Below, in pieces: positions 45,637 through 54,715 of a DNA stretch of 64,000 bases; within the stretch, counting starts at the first letter, position 1; each line of letters begins with the position of its first letter. The DNA is from Acinetobacter brisouii CIP 110357 (GTDB lineage: Bacteria > Pseudomonadota > Gammaproteobacteria > Pseudomonadales > Moraxellaceae): contig NZ_KI530763.1 of the NCBI RefSeq assembly GCF_000488275.1, positions 62,001-126,000 on the forward strand, given 5' to 3'. The notes below the pieces were generated by a model. That model searched no databases, had not been told where the DNA came from, and saw only the letters and a list, made by a program, of their open reading frames with translations. The position numbers and the translations under genes are program-made.

Positions 45637-47730
45637 TTATGCTTGTGCAACATCTTTCATTGTCAATTTAATACGACCACGGTTGTCTACATCGGCAACC
45701 TGAACGTTAATTTCTTGACCTTCTTTCAATACGTCAGTCACGTTAGCAATACGCTCATTTGAAATTTGAGAAATATGCAACAAACCATCTGTACCAGGCA
45801 TGATGTTTACAAATGCACCAAATTCTACAATGCGAATGACTTTACCTTGATAGATTTTACCTGGCTCAACTTCAGCAGTGAGTGCCTGAATCTTGGCAAT
45901 TGCAGCACGTGCAGCCGCTTTAGATTCACCAAATACGCGTACTGTACCGTTGTCTTCAATGTCAATCGCCGCTTTAGTTTCTTCAGTAATTTGACGGATA
46001 GTTGCACCGCCTTTACCAATCACGTCACGGATTTTGTCTGGATTAATCGTAATCACTTCAAAAGTTGGTGCGTGCATTGAAATTTCAGGGCGAGCACGAG
46101 AAATCACTTTGTTCATTTCATTCAGGATGTGCATACGACCAGCAAATGCTTGGTTTAACGCAACTTCCATGATTTCTTCAGTGATACCTTCGATCTTGAT
46201 GTCCATTTGAAGTGCAGTAATACCGTTGGCAGAACCTGCTACTTTAAAGTCCATGTCACCAAGGTGGTCTTCGTCACCCAAGATGTCAGAAAGAACTGCG
46301 AAACGTTCGCCTTCTTTCACTAGACCCATTGCGATACCCGCAACTGGGGCTTTAAGTGGAACACCTGCATCCATAAGTGATAGAGAAGCACCACATACTG
46401 AAGCCATTGAAGATGAACCGTTAGATTCCGTAATATCAGATACGATACGGATTACATACGGGAAGCGGTCTGCTGCAGGAAGAACAGCTTGTACACCACG
46501 GCGAGCCAAACGGCCATGACCGATTTCACGGCGTTTAGGTCCAGATTCACGACCAGTTTCACCAACAGAGTATGCTGGGAAGTTGTAGTGCAACATGAAG
46601 TTGTCAGTTTTAGTACCTGCAAGGGTATCAACCATCAATGCATCACGTGTGTTACCCAAAGTTGTTGTGACCAACGCCTGAGTTTCACCACGAGTGAACA
46701 ATGCAGAACCGTGCGCACGGTCTAACACGCCAACTTGTACGTCAAGCGCACGAACTGTTTTAGTGTCACGACCATCAATACGTGGTTTACCAGACAAGAT
46801 ATTGTCACGTACAGTGCGATATTTAAGGTCTTCAAACAATTCGTTTACGTCGTCAGCGATACCATCGACATCTTCTTCTGGAACGAATTGAGCAACAGCT
46901 TCTGCTTGAAGCGCATCAAGTGCCGCATAACGGTCTTGTTTCACTGCAATGGTGTAAGCTTCAGAAATTTTTGCTTCAAATGCTTCTTTCAGTTTCGCAC
47001 GCAATTCTTCGTTTTTGGTTGGAGCAACCCAAGTTGATTCTGCTGCACCAACAGCTGCTGCAAATTCTTTAATCGCTTGAATCGCGATTTGTTGTTCGTC
47101 ATGACCAAACAATACTGCACCAAGCATTTGGTCTTCTGAAAGCTCTTTCGCTTCAGATTCAACCATCAATACTGCTGATTCTGTACCTGCAACGACAAGG
47201 TCAAGATCACTTTCTTTTAGTTGTTCATAGTTCGGGTTAAGAACGTATTCACCGTTGATTAAACCAACACGCGCACCACCGATTGGGCCACGGAACGGTG
47301 TACCTGCAATCGCAAGCGCAGCAGAAGTACCGAGCATCGCAGCAATGTCAGCGTCCATAGTTTTGTCAGAAGACACAACAGTGGCTGTCACTTGAATTTC
47401 GTTGTAATAACCTTCTGGGAACAACGGACGAATTGGACGGTCAATCAAACGTGAAATCAAAGTTTCTGCTTCAGAAGCACGACCTTCACGCTTACCATAA
47501 CCACCAGGGATACGACCTGCAGCATATTGTTTTTCTTGGTAGTTCACTGTTAACGGGAAGAAATCCTGACCAGCTTTTGCAGTTGGCTGAGCCACAACTG
47601 CAACAAGAACAGTTACCCCACCCATAGTAATCAATACAGAATTGGCTTGGCGTGCAACACGACCAGTTTCCAAAACGACTTGGTATTGACCATACTGGAA
47701 TTCTTTACGAACAATATTAAACATCGACAT
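45637..47730 (-). CDS. pnp: Polyribonucleotide nucleotidyltransferase (PNPase)
   Basis: 697 residues. Two RNase PH domains, with the phosphorolytic active-site features in [12 protein letters not shown] and the second domain [19 protein letters not shown], then KH ([13 protein letters not shown]) and S1 (GLLHISQ) domains. It degrades RNA 3'-5' in the degradosome. It follows rpsO in the conserved order. The 241-base leader contains two hairpins that could be an RNase III or autoregulation site, as in E. coli pnp. Confidence 0.96.
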   Translation of the reverse strand: MSMFNIVRKEFQYGQYQVVLETGRVARQANSVLITMGGVTVLVAVVAQPTAKAGQDFFPLTVNYQEKQYAAGRIPGGYGKREGRASEAETLISRLIDRPIRPLFPEGYYNEIQVTATVVSSDKTMDADIAAMLGTSAALAIAGTPFRGPIGGARVGLINGEYVLNPNYEQLKESDLDLVVAGTESAVLMVESEAKELSEDQMLGAVLFGHDEQQIAIQAIKEFAAAVGAAESTWVAPTKNEELRAKLKEAFEAKISEAYTIAVKQDRYAALDALQAEAVAQFVPEEDVDGIADDVNELFEDLKYRTVRDNILSGKPRIDGRDTKTVRALDVQVGVLDRAHGSALFTRGETQALVTTTLGNTRDALMVDTLAGTKTDNFMLHYNFPAYSVGETGRESGPKRREIGHGRLARRGVQAVLPAADRFPYVIRIVSDITESNGSSSMASVCGASLSLMDAGVPLKAPVAGIAMGLVKEGERFAVLSDILGDEDHLGDMDFKVAGSANGITALQMDIKIEGITEEIMEVALNQAFAGRMHILNEMNKVISRARPEISMHAPTFEVITINPDKIRDVIGKGGATIRQITEETKAAIDIEDNGTVRVFGESKAAARAAIAKIQALTAEVEPGKIYQGKVIRIVEFGAFVNIMPGTDGLLHISQISNERIANVTDVLKEGQEINVQVADVDNRGRIKLTMKDVAQA

Positions 47731-47859
47731 ATATTGTATTTTCCTAGTTCTTTTTGAACAATTATTCTAGTGGAGACCCCTAAGGTTTGGCATTCACAAC
47801 ACAAAGCGGAAATAAATGACAAAGCTTAGAAGCCGACCTCACTAGATGTTAGACACGAA

Positions 47860-47907
47860 GAAGGAGCGAATATTCGCCCCTTCTAAAATAGCTTAGCAAG
47901 CTAAGCT
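47860..47907 (-). promoter_or_regulatory. Two hairpins in the pnp leader (rpsO-pnp gap)
   Basis: Hairpin A (47860-47883) has near-perfect 11-base arms, GAAGGGGCGAA and TTCGCTCCTTC on the minus strand, with one G-U. Hairpin B (47890-47907) is AGCTTAGC and GCTAAGCT. Neither is followed by a good T-run, so read-through to pnp is expected. By analogy with E. coli, hairpin A may be an RNase III processing site for PNPase autoregulation; this is inference. Confidence 0.5.
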
Positions 47908-47971
47908 TTGCTTGATTTTCAGCGACGAAGTCAGAAACATTCGAAATACCGAAAAATAAGCCTAAATCGAA

Positions 47972-48241
47972 TTAACGACGTAAACCTAAAGCGCCGATCA
48001 AAGCAGTGTAACGACCATGATCTTTACCGTTTAAGTAGTCAAGTAATTTACGGCGTTGGTTAACCATACGGATCAAACCACGACGGCTATGATGGTCGTG
48101 TTTGTGTTCTTTGAAGTGACCTTGCAAATCATTGATTTGTGCAGTTAACAAAGCAACTTGTACTTCTGGTGAACCAGTGTCATTTTCTGCACGAGCAAAT
48201 TTAGCAACGATTTCTGCGCGGTCTTGGTTAGTTAAAGCCAT
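47972..48241 (-). CDS. rpsO: 30S ribosomal protein S15
   Basis: 89 residues, exact family length. The conserved segments are [21 protein letters not shown], then [11 protein letters not shown] and the terminal [20 protein letters not shown] ribosome site precedes the ATG. It starts the rpsO-pnp operon, followed by the long pnp leader. Confidence 0.97.
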   Translation of the reverse strand: MALTNQDRAEIVAKFARAENDTGSPEVQVALLTAQINDLQGHFKEHKHDHHSRRGLIRMVNQRRKLLDYLNGKDHGRYTALIGALGLRR

Positions 48242-48412
48242 TCGATTACTCCGAGATGCTTAAAAATAAATAAAAAATGATATATATCAACAAACTAATA
48301 TAATTAATTTACTGATTGCCGTGCATCACTACAGCAAGTCATCTATTTTAAGTCAAAAGCTAAGCGATTGCAAAAAAAGCGTGGGATTCAATCAATTTTT
48401 TATGAAAACAAT

Positions 48413-48458
48413 AAAAAAAATGCAAAAGCCCAAACGGTGTTATTGGTTTGGGCTTTTG
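48413..48458 (-). terminator. Strong terminator ending candidate sRNA 2
   Basis: A 13-bp perfect stem, CAAAAGCCCAAAC with GTTTGGGCTTTTG, a ten-base loop, and T8 on the minus strand. No protein gene precedes it on that strand before recD, whose own 3' side has another terminator at 48885. It therefore implies a short transcript between 48590 and 48413. Confidence 0.85.
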
Positions 48459-48580
48459 TACGCTGTAGTTTCTTGTTTTGCTTTGTTGTTATTCTGAGCG
48501 GTTGAGTCGCGCTTCTTAGTTAGTTATTTATTTAACGTCCTAATTTGGGCTTATCATGCTTCCTTAGCAACAATGTTCGC
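48413..48580 (-). ncRNA. Candidate small RNA 2 (tandem pair, downstream copy)
   Basis: An approximately 165-base minus-strand transcript predicted from a promoter (-35 TTGAGA at about 48615, 18-base spacer, -10 CACTAT at 48592-48587) to the terminator at 48413. It has no convincing ORF. It shares with the upstream unit blocks such as GAAACTACAGC versus GAAACTTACAGC, AAGCATGATAAGC versus AGCATGGATGAGC and the promoter-proximal ACTAT. An inverted repeat (48619-48639) directly precedes the -35. Function unknown. The start point is estimated. Confidence 0.5.
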
Positions 48581-48618
48581 ATAAAAATAGTGGGTCACCT
48601 ATGGGCGTTATCTCAAGC

Positions 48619-48639
48619 TAATGTAAGCAAAAACTTACA
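48619..48639. repeat. Inverted repeat TGTAAG-N6-CTTACA, copy 2
   Basis: TGTAAG (48622-48627) and CTTACA (48634-48639), preceded by TAA. Copy 1 is 470 bases away. It abuts the predicted -35 of candidate sRNA 2, so it may be an operator. Confidence 0.55.
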
Positions 48640-48884
48640 AAACAAACACGATTAAAATACTCAAGAAACATAATTTCATAAAATTTATGAAAAAATATTC
48701 AATAAATTCAAATAAATAAAACCAAATAAAAGATTATACCTATAGTTTTATATATTTAAAAGAGTTGACCGTTCGATACAAATATTTACATGTTCAATTT
48801 CTCAACTTTACATAAAAACAAAATGGATCAGTGGTTCTGTATAGATGAATCAAAATGATTCACAGGTCTAAATCTTCAGGATAT

Positions 48885-48919
48885 AAAAAAACCCTGTAGT
48901 CTCTCCCAAAACTACAAGG
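48885..48919 (-). terminator. Terminator ending candidate sRNA 1
   Basis: On the minus strand CCTTGTAGT and ACTACAGGG form a 9-bp stem with one G-U, a ten-base loop, and T7. It lies about 220 bases after the recD stop, beyond the space expected for a simple recD terminator. Confidence 0.82.
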
Positions 48920-49034
48920 TTTAGTGGCTGTAAGTTTCCTGCGTATGACTCACGTCCCGTAAGTTTGCTGTCTATTGACTATTATTATTCTTATGCAGTT
49001 ATAATTTAGCTCATCCATGCTAAATTAATTTGGC
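48885..49034 (-). ncRNA. Candidate small RNA 1 (tandem pair, upstream copy)
   Basis: An approximately 150-base minus-strand transcript ending at the 48885 terminator. A -10-like TACTAT at 49046-49041 aligns with the CACTAT of unit 2, but the -35 is poor. The RNA contains two related segments, GCAAACTTACGGG and GGAAACTTACAGC, separated by about 25 bases. The second occurs also in unit 2. The distance from the inverted repeat to the terminator is about 214 bases here and 217 in unit 2. It could instead be the recD 3' end; tandem duplication makes an sRNA more likely. Confidence 0.47.
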
Positions 49035-49087
49035 AAAACCATAGTATGAACATCTAACTGACTAAACTATTCGGCAATTTCCTTATT

Positions 49088-49111
49088 TAATGTAAGCCAT
49101 TTCTTACATTA
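49088..49111. repeat. Inverted repeat TAATGTAAG-N6-CTTACATTA, copy 1
   Basis: Perfect 9-base arms at 49088-49096 and 49103-49111 around six bases. It lies just after the recD stop and upstream of candidate sRNA 1. The inner six bases of each arm match copy 2 exactly. Confidence 0.6.
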
Positions 49112-49136
49112 GCCCCTATTGTAAAATAAAACTTTA

Positions 49137-50885
49137 CTATTCAATGGATTGTTCAATTTTTCTAATCAAACCACTGTGTCGAACCGTCTGACAGGTTAAT
49201 GCCTGAGCGAAAGCTGCCCGATCTACCAGCAATGACACCGCTTTCTTTGCCCGAGTAATGGCCGTATAGATCAGCTCCTGACTTAATAGCTTTTCCGCTT
49301 GAGCATCAAGTACAACAGCCGTATGCGCAAATTCTGAACCTTGCGACTTATGGATGGTGAGTGCAAATGCTGTAGCAATATTTTTAGGTAAGCGCTGGGC
49401 AATCACCCATTTTTGTAAGCTTGGAAAAAACACCGAAAACTGCTGATGATCTTCTTTCTGAAAAAAGCAGATCCCGATATCACCATTGGCAAGTCCAAGC
49501 TGGTCATCATTTTCTGTCATCATGACAGGACGGCCAATATACCAATCCCCAACTGCCTGCGTATAAGGCAGTAGTATTTTGAGTAATTGCTGCTGCATAA
49601 ACTGGTTGATACGTTCCAGACCAAACTCACCGTGATGAATCGCAGTCAAAATACGATAATGGTCAAAACAGGCAATGACTTGCTCGACCTCAGCCTGTGA
49701 CTGTTCACCCTGCAAATAAGCCAGTAAACTTTGAGTATAGTCTTCAAAGCCTGACCATAATTGCTGCAATGCCTGTTCTATGGCAGTTTCAGCATTTAAA
49801 TACTGTAACTGAACCAAATCTTTTTGAATGCTGTTTAGATCAAGAATCTGCAACTGTCCCGCCGCAACAACCTCTTGCTCAAATGTATCTAATACTTGGG
49901 CAGCATTCAGTTGTCGAGCCGTCACCTGCTGAATAAAACGTGCCATTTTCCCAATTAAAGCATCATCACTAAAACGCCGACTATTGAGCAAATTGACACG
50001 GTACGGCTGTAAGCGTTTAGGTTGCTGTAAATCGGCCAGCACCGACCCGACATCTACCGATGCCAACTGCTGTGCATCCCCCAACAAAATCAGGCGGGCA
50101 TGATCAGGAATGGCCTCAAACAATAAGGTTGCCAGATTTAAATCCAGCATCGAGGCTTCATCGACAATAATCAGATCATACGGTAAGGGTTGCTGGGCGG
50201 TAAACTTTGCCTGCCCTTGCCTACCTATTCCAAGCAAGCGATGCAATGTCACAGGTTTTAATAACAACAGTTCAGGCTGAATCAGGCCTTGCTGTTGCAG
50301 ATCAGGATCACTAAAAGAAAGCTGCAAAGCTTCCTGCATACGTTGGGCAGCCTTACCTGTGGGGGCAGCCATCGCAATACGCAAATGAGGCAAGCAATGG
50401 TTTAAAACTGCCACGATTCGTGCCAGCGTGTAGGTTTTCCCTGTCCCAGGCCCACCTGTAATCATATTTAAAGCGGACTGTCCAACCATCTGCAAAGCTT
50501 GCTGCTGATATGGATCAGGTAATAACGATAAATAACTGGAGGTATCGACCTGAGTGGGCTGCTGAGCAATCAGGCGCTGTACTTGATGAGCTAGACGTTG
50601 CTCAAGTGCAAAATAGCGATACAAAAATAAAGCCTGCCCATCGAAGATAAAAGGAGCAACCTGAGCTGGATGCATACTCACCAGTGACCCAAGTTGCTGC
50701 GCTTGCTGCTCCGTACAGCGAACACAACTGTCACCACAAGCTTTTGCCATAAACAATTGTGAAATGTAGAGTATAACATCAGCATTTTCGCTTGACTTTA
50801 CAAGGCTTTTTGTCAGATACTTCGCCCACTTTTCAGCCCAGACAAAATTTTCCCGCTGCTCTGGCATGATTTCCTGCATTATCAT
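49137..50885 (-). CDS. recD: Exodeoxyribonuclease V alpha subunit (RecD helicase)
   Basis: 582 residues. Walker A GGPGTGKTYT is at about 144-153, DEASMLDLNL is motif II, LLGDAQQLASVDVGSVL follows, and the C-terminal motif is TIHKSQGSEF with YTAITRAKK. It is the fast 5'-3' motor of RecBCD. A cysteine group CGDSCVRC near residue 50 could bind metal. Starts at 50885, 50879 or 50867 are all ATG. It is the last gene of recC-recB-recD, separated from recB by 95 bases. Confidence 0.93.
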   Translation of the reverse strand: MIMQEIMPEQRENFVWAEKWAKYLTKSLVKSSENADVILYISQLFMAKACGDSCVRCTEQQAQQLGSLVSMHPAQVAPFIFDGQALFLYRYFALEQRLAHQVQRLIAQQPTQVDTSSYLSLLPDPYQQQALQMVGQSALNMITGGPGTGKTYTLARIVAVLNHCLPHLRIAMAAPTGKAAQRMQEALQLSFSDPDLQQQGLIQPELLLLKPVTLHRLLGIGRQGQAKFTAQQPLPYDLIIVDEASMLDLNLATLLFEAIPDHARLILLGDAQQLASVDVGSVLADLQQPKRLQPYRVNLLNSRRFSDDALIGKMARFIQQVTARQLNAAQVLDTFEQEVVAAGQLQILDLNSIQKDLVQLQYLNAETAIEQALQQLWSGFEDYTQSLLAYLQGEQSQAEVEQVIACFDHYRILTAIHHGEFGLERINQFMQQQLLKILLPYTQAVGDWYIGRPVMMTENDDQLGLANGDIGICFFQKEDHQQFSVFFPSLQKWVIAQRLPKNIATAFALTIHKSQGSEFAHTAVVLDAQAEKLLSQELIYTAITRAKKAVSLLVDRAAFAQALTCQTVRHSGLIRKIEQSIE

Positions 50886-50980
50886 CTAGTTATCCTCATA
50901 CTTATTCACATAGATATCAACAGAGTTATACCCAAAGTTGTCCACAATTTAAGCTTTTGTTTTTTATCAACTTAGCCAAG

Positions 50981-53900
50981 TTATGCACTTTTTTGCACCC
51001 TGTTCTGTACATGCGTATAACCCAAAATGGCGTCTAGCCTTAAAATAAACTCAGGTTCTGGTCGCCAGTAATAACTGCCAAATCCAGCCTGAGCCGACAT
51101 GCCACGCAAATACAGATAACTTGCCCCACCCAGATGCTGCTCAATCGCATAATTTTCCAAACGAGTTTGCAAATAACGGTGTAAGGCAACCAGATAAATA
51201 CTGGCCTGTAGCCAATAGCTGCTTTGCGACATATTTTGCTGAATGCCCAGCGCACTATAATCTTGCAGGCTATCGCCCAAATAATTGCTTTTATAGTCGG
51301 CAATATAAAAGCGCCCCTGATGCTCATACACCAAATCGATTGCGCCATTTAAATAACGTGCAGATTCGGCAGGATTAAACTCAGGCATATATAAGCCATA
51401 TTCTTGAAAGAGCGCATGTAAGCGTTGCACCGCAAAGACCTGATCCGACAGCGCCATAAAAAATGGAAACTCCGCCAGATGCTGTGCAGGCTCGAGCTGC
51501 TGCAAATAAAAATCACCATGAATAGGTGTCGTTAAAATCTGAGTCAACCATTGTTGAATTTCGGCAACCGCGCAGTCTTCAAGTGTCGTCTCAACATGCA
51601 AATCACTGCGCTGTTGATAACGCTCCAATAACTGTTGCCATAAGTAAATATCATCATTTTTAAAACGACGGCGAATTTCATAATGCCAGCTATCATTTTG
51701 CTGAAAATCCAGATGTTCAAAAATTCCATGCAAGAAATTCCCTGCATGTGTACCTTGTGGAAACTGGCGCTGAATCCACGGTAATTTGTCCCGTCCTTGT
51801 GAAAGCGCGGTCATTGGCATAAGTGGCTGCCATTCATCTTCTGCCGCTTGTTGTTCACCGCTATATTCTGCCAGTAAGTCTTTGGCTTGCTGTCTGGACA
51901 AATGCTGCGCCAACCCTGTAAAACTGGTTCGCACGCGTGGATAAAAGCGCTTTTGAGGCAATGGCAATACCTGTAGTTCAGTAACCGTTTCAGGTGTCGT
52001 AGAAACAATTGGCTTTGGACATTCGGTTAAAAAAACTGCTTCGCCACTGGCAGGATGCTGAAACGCTTCCGCCTGATTTTTCCAAAATGCCAAGCCTGTG
52101 GTGGATGTGCCTTTATGGTCTTGCAACACGGCATAGACCCGATAACTGGCACGGGTCAGCGCCACATACCAGAGACGATGCTGCTCGGCTTCAAGGCGCA
52201 GTTGATGCTGATCCAAATCGGTCTGTGGAAGATTATCCTTATCATGAATCGCAATCACACGCTGCGCTTCAAGTTGCTGAGTTTGCGGGTTGAGCTGTTC
52301 TACCGTCGAAAAATTCAGTTGTTTGTTGGGTTCACTGTGTTTGCCATCAGCATTCAGTAAAAATACGATTTTAAACTCCAGTCCTTTAGACTGGTGAATG
52401 GTCATGAGTTGCACACCCGCAGCCGTAGAGAGCTTACGTTCCAGTTCCCACTCCCGATCGCTCGGTTTTTGCACCTGCGTCATGTACCAGTGATACAGGT
52501 TTTGCGCCCCCTGATACTGCCCACTGTGTTGACTAAGCAGCTCGGTCAGATGACGTAAATTTACTACAACACGTTCATTGTCACGGCTTTGACTCGCCAC
52601 CACAGTTTGCCACACCGCAAAACGCTGCAATAAATACTGCCACGCAGTCAAAAAATTACGCGCCAGCCACAGCTCACGCACATGGTCAAATTCTAAAATA
52701 TATTGACTCAGACCATCGGCTTGGGCTTGTAAATCCATCAGTTCTTTCAGGGTCAGACCAAACAGACGGCTCAGCAATGCACGCTTGAGTTTGGCTTCAT
52801 GATAAGGCTCTAAAATTGCGGTCAGGACTGCGGCAACATCTTTGGCAATCTGGCTATCAAATACACTGCGTTTGGCAGGGCGATTGACCCGAATATTCAA
52901 GCGTTCCAGTACATGTTGCACCTGATCCAAACCATCATGATTTTTGGACAGCACCGCAATATCATCGACAATCAACGCCCGTGAGCCTGAACTCTCGGCA
53001 AAATACAATTGTCCTTGTGCCGACTGATTCAGCAACTGTCGAATTTGCCATGCCACCTGTTCATGGGCAGGCTGTTTTTCAGGAATACTCAGCCAGCGTA
53101 AGGGCTGCGGGTTTTCCTGCGCATGATCAATCAAGGCAGGATGAGGACGATGCCCTGCCTGCACGGGATAATAGATGACTTGCTCACCAAAATCGGGCTG
53201 CTGCTGGAACAAGGCATCCACCACTTCAACCAAAGGTTGAATCGAGCGTTGATTATGAATCAGTTGATAGAACTTGCCTGCCTTTTGCTGTACATCCTGA
53301 TGCGCTTTAATAAAAGTCAGCATGTCGCCGCCACGAAAACCGTAAATAGCCTGCTTACGGTCGCCAACCATAATCATGCAGCTTTGACCATAACGCTGCG
53401 GATGCCGCCAGATACTCGCCAGCATATCGTCCTGATCCTGGTTGGTATCCTGAAACTCATCCACCAAAATAAGCGGATAACGGTTTTGCACAAAAGCTGC
53501 AAATTTTTGCCCCTGCTCACCCTGTAAGGCTTCTGCCAGTGTGCGGATTTGCTGGGAAAAAGTGGTTTCGCCATGTTGTTGCAACAGCTGTGGCAAACGC
53601 TTTTTCACTTCCTGACACAGATAAAATTGCAAAGACGTATTAAATTGTTTTAAATCTTTTTGAATCTTAAGTTTTGTTTCTAAAATATTTTTTAACGACA
53701 CAATCATAGGATGCTGATAAAAAGAATCCTGAATGTGTTGATCGCATTTATTAAAAATACTGGTTCGTGGTTTACCTTTTGAATCTAAAAATAAAACCTC
53801 GATGTCTTTCAATATGCGTTGATCAAAATATAGATGAACACCTTGTGTACGGATCTGCTGAATAATTCGTGGCAAACCTGTAGTAAAAATGCCATGGAAA

Positions 53901-54715
53901 CGATCACTTGCAAACGCTTTCTTATTGATCAATTTATAATATGCGCCATCCAGCAAATAGTAATCTTGCAACTCTTCCCAATGTTGCGATGGTGTCGATA
54001 CAAATTGATTTAAAGCCGACTCAAATTCAACAATACTGAAAGTAGGCACATCAACGCTTTTAAACTGGGCATTACTAAAATTCAGGCTTTTTTCAACCAC
54101 CTCGACATAACTGTCAACTCGCCCAAGCTCACCACTGATATATAACCAGTCAACCAACTGCTGAGGCTGTGCCTGAATCCACTCACGTAAAATGTCATGC
54201 ACCAGTTGCCGCGTATACTGCTTGGCCTGATCGGTAATTTCGGCATGTTCAATTTTGCCACTTTCAAATGCAAACTCGCGCAACAGCTTTTGGCTAAAAC
54301 TGTCGAGCGTTCCCACGAACAGTTCATCCAGCTGATCAACAACCAGTTTGAGGCGTTCACAAGCATAACCGACCTGATGGGCAAACTGACCGAGAATCTT
54401 GGCTTGTAAGGGATCGCTACACTGTTGGGCAAACACCTGATTTTCTTGTTCTGTGAAACTACGCCGAGCATCAAAAAAACGCTGGCTTTCTTGTAAGCGC
54501 TTACGAATACGGGTTTTTAACTCTGCTGCTGCCGCGCGGGTAAACGTGGTGGCAATCACCTGACGCGGTAAATATTGCTCCAGTAAAATCCGCACCATCA
54601 GGCTGGATAAAGTAAATGTCTTGCCCGAACCTGCGGATGCTTCAATCCAGTGCAAACCGCTAAAATCAATATCGTGAATCGGAGTGGTTGAAATACTGGT
54701 TTTATTCTTATTCAT
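50981..54715 (-). CDS. recB: Exodeoxyribonuclease V beta subunit (RecB helicase-nuclease)
   Basis: 1244 residues, close to the E. coli length. An SF1 helicase begins with Walker A EASAGSGKTFTL near residue 27 and contains LILVDEFQDTNQDQ and MVGDRKQAIYGFRGG, with IHQSKGLEF as motif V. The C-terminal nuclease domain has the PD-(D/E)XK motif GAIDLVYEHQGRFYIADYKSN. It unwinds and resects double-strand breaks with RecC and RecD. The ATG shares one base with the recC stop, so translation is coupled. Confidence 0.95.
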   Translation of the reverse strand: MNKNKTSISTTPIHDIDFSGLHWIEASAGSGKTFTLSSLMVRILLEQYLPRQVIATTFTRAAAAELKTRIRKRLQESQRFFDARRSFTEQENQVFAQQCSDPLQAKILGQFAHQVGYACERLKLVVDQLDELFVGTLDSFSQKLLREFAFESGKIEHAEITDQAKQYTRQLVHDILREWIQAQPQQLVDWLYISGELGRVDSYVEVVEKSLNFSNAQFKSVDVPTFSIVEFESALNQFVSTPSQHWEELQDYYLLDGAYYKLINKKAFASDRFHGIFTTGLPRIIQQIRTQGVHLYFDQRILKDIEVLFLDSKGKPRTSIFNKCDQHIQDSFYQHPMIVSLKNILETKLKIQKDLKQFNTSLQFYLCQEVKKRLPQLLQQHGETTFSQQIRTLAEALQGEQGQKFAAFVQNRYPLILVDEFQDTNQDQDDMLASIWRHPQRYGQSCMIMVGDRKQAIYGFRGGDMLTFIKAHQDVQQKAGKFYQLIHNQRSIQPLVEVVDALFQQQPDFGEQVIYYPVQAGHRPHPALIDHAQENPQPLRWLSIPEKQPAHEQVAWQIRQLLNQSAQGQLYFAESSGSRALIVDDIAVLSKNHDGLDQVQHVLERLNIRVNRPAKRSVFDSQIAKDVAAVLTAILEPYHEAKLKRALLSRLFGLTLKELMDLQAQADGLSQYILEFDHVRELWLARNFLTAWQYLLQRFAVWQTVVASQSRDNERVVVNLRHLTELLSQHSGQYQGAQNLYHWYMTQVQKPSDREWELERKLSTAAGVQLMTIHQSKGLEFKIVFLLNADGKHSEPNKQLNFSTVEQLNPQTQQLEAQRVIAIHDKDNLPQTDLDQHQLRLEAEQHRLWYVALTRASYRVYAVLQDHKGTSTTGLAFWKNQAEAFQHPASGEAVFLTECPKPIVSTTPETVTELQVLPLPQKRFYPRVRTSFTGLAQHLSRQQAKDLLAEYSGEQQAAEDEWQPLMPMTALSQGRDKLPWIQRQFPQGTHAGNFLHGIFEHLDFQQNDSWHYEIRRRFKNDDIYLWQQLLERYQQRSDLHVETTLEDCAVAEIQQWLTQILTTPIHGDFYLQQLEPAQHLAEFPFFMALSDQVFAVQRLHALFQEYGLYMPEFNPAESARYLNGAIDLVYEHQGRFYIADYKSNYLGDSLQDYSALGIQQNMSQSSYWLQASIYLVALHRYLQTRLENYAIEQHLGGASYLYLRGMSAQAGFGSYYWRPEPEFILRLDAILGYTHVQNRVQKSA

